A stretch of DNA of 64,000 nucleotides from Pelomonas candidula (GTDB lineage: Bacteria; Pseudomonadota; Gammaproteobacteria; Burkholderiales; Burkholderiaceae_C): positions 62,001 through 126,000 of the forward strand of contig NZ_JBIGIC010000011.1 of NCBI RefSeq assembly GCF_043555985.1, given 5' to 3'; not shown here. The text below holds more notes on this DNA, generated by a model that saw only the letters and a list, made by a program, of their open reading frames with translations, ran no database searches and was not told where the DNA came from. How positions within the stretch are numbered: position 1 is the first letter of the stretch.

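Overview
Organism. The window is very GC-rich, densely coded DNA that fits a betaproteobacterium of the order Burkholderiales, probably from the Rubrivivax/Leptothrix/Roseateles side. The grounds are an aceE-aceF-lpdA pyruvate dehydrogenase operon with a two-lipoyl E2 and a lipoyl-bearing E3, a PAS-type sensor kinase divergent from aceE, and a WXXGXW-repeat lipoprotein. This is inference from gene content; no rRNA or tRNA gene is visible.

Layout. (1) 1-1074, minus: N-terminal part of a membrane sensor kinase, cut by the window edge. (2) 1275-7479, plus: aceE-aceF-lpdA, closed by a strong hairpin terminator. (3) 7538-8935, minus: a WXXGXW lipoprotein. (4) 9074-10765: a 70-aa membrane protein (plus), then a minus-strand pair of an HDOD protein and a single-TM protein. 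(5) 10830-13446, plus: a lapG-lapD pair, i.e. a periplasmic cysteine protease and its c-di-GMP receptor. (6) 13645-14655, plus: an endonuclease/exonuclease/phosphatase-fold protein. (7) 14692 to the right edge, minus: one long transcription unit of six genes.

The minus-strand unit is the striking part. Its first gene fills 41 kb (22959 to beyond 64000) without a stop and encodes at least 13,679 residues with the N-terminus still missing. The protein is a mosaic of LamG-like and prepeptidase-like repeats, 17 CARDB-type repeats, Ig/cadherin-like arrays, a dockerin-like motif, beta-propeller-like segments, roughly a hundred YD repeats with an RHS core, a metzincin-like domain and more cadherin-like repeats. 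Behind it, with gaps of at most 94 bp and several 4-8 bp overlaps, follow a TolC-like outer membrane protein, a GAF-domain/membrane-fusion-protein hybrid, a PqqD-like/M50-protease/membrane-fusion-protein hybrid, a short SecA-like ATPase, and a small periplasmic adaptor.

How the parts may work together (inference). The five downstream genes look like a dedicated export and processing machine for the giant protein. TolC and three adaptor-like proteins would form the envelope conduit. The SecA-like protein is the only recognisable ATPase, and no ABC exporter ATPase is encoded in the visible part. The neighbouring LapG/LapD pair, normally used to hold or release a giant surface adhesin in response to c-di-GMP, suggests regulated surface retention. 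I know of no characterised system with this composition, so it is my main candidate for a new system.

No stretch longer than 300 bases lacks a gene. The longest gaps are 1075-1274 and 13447-13644, both described below. Very long open frames opposite aceE-lpdA and opposite the giant gene are treated as shadows of GC-rich codon usage.
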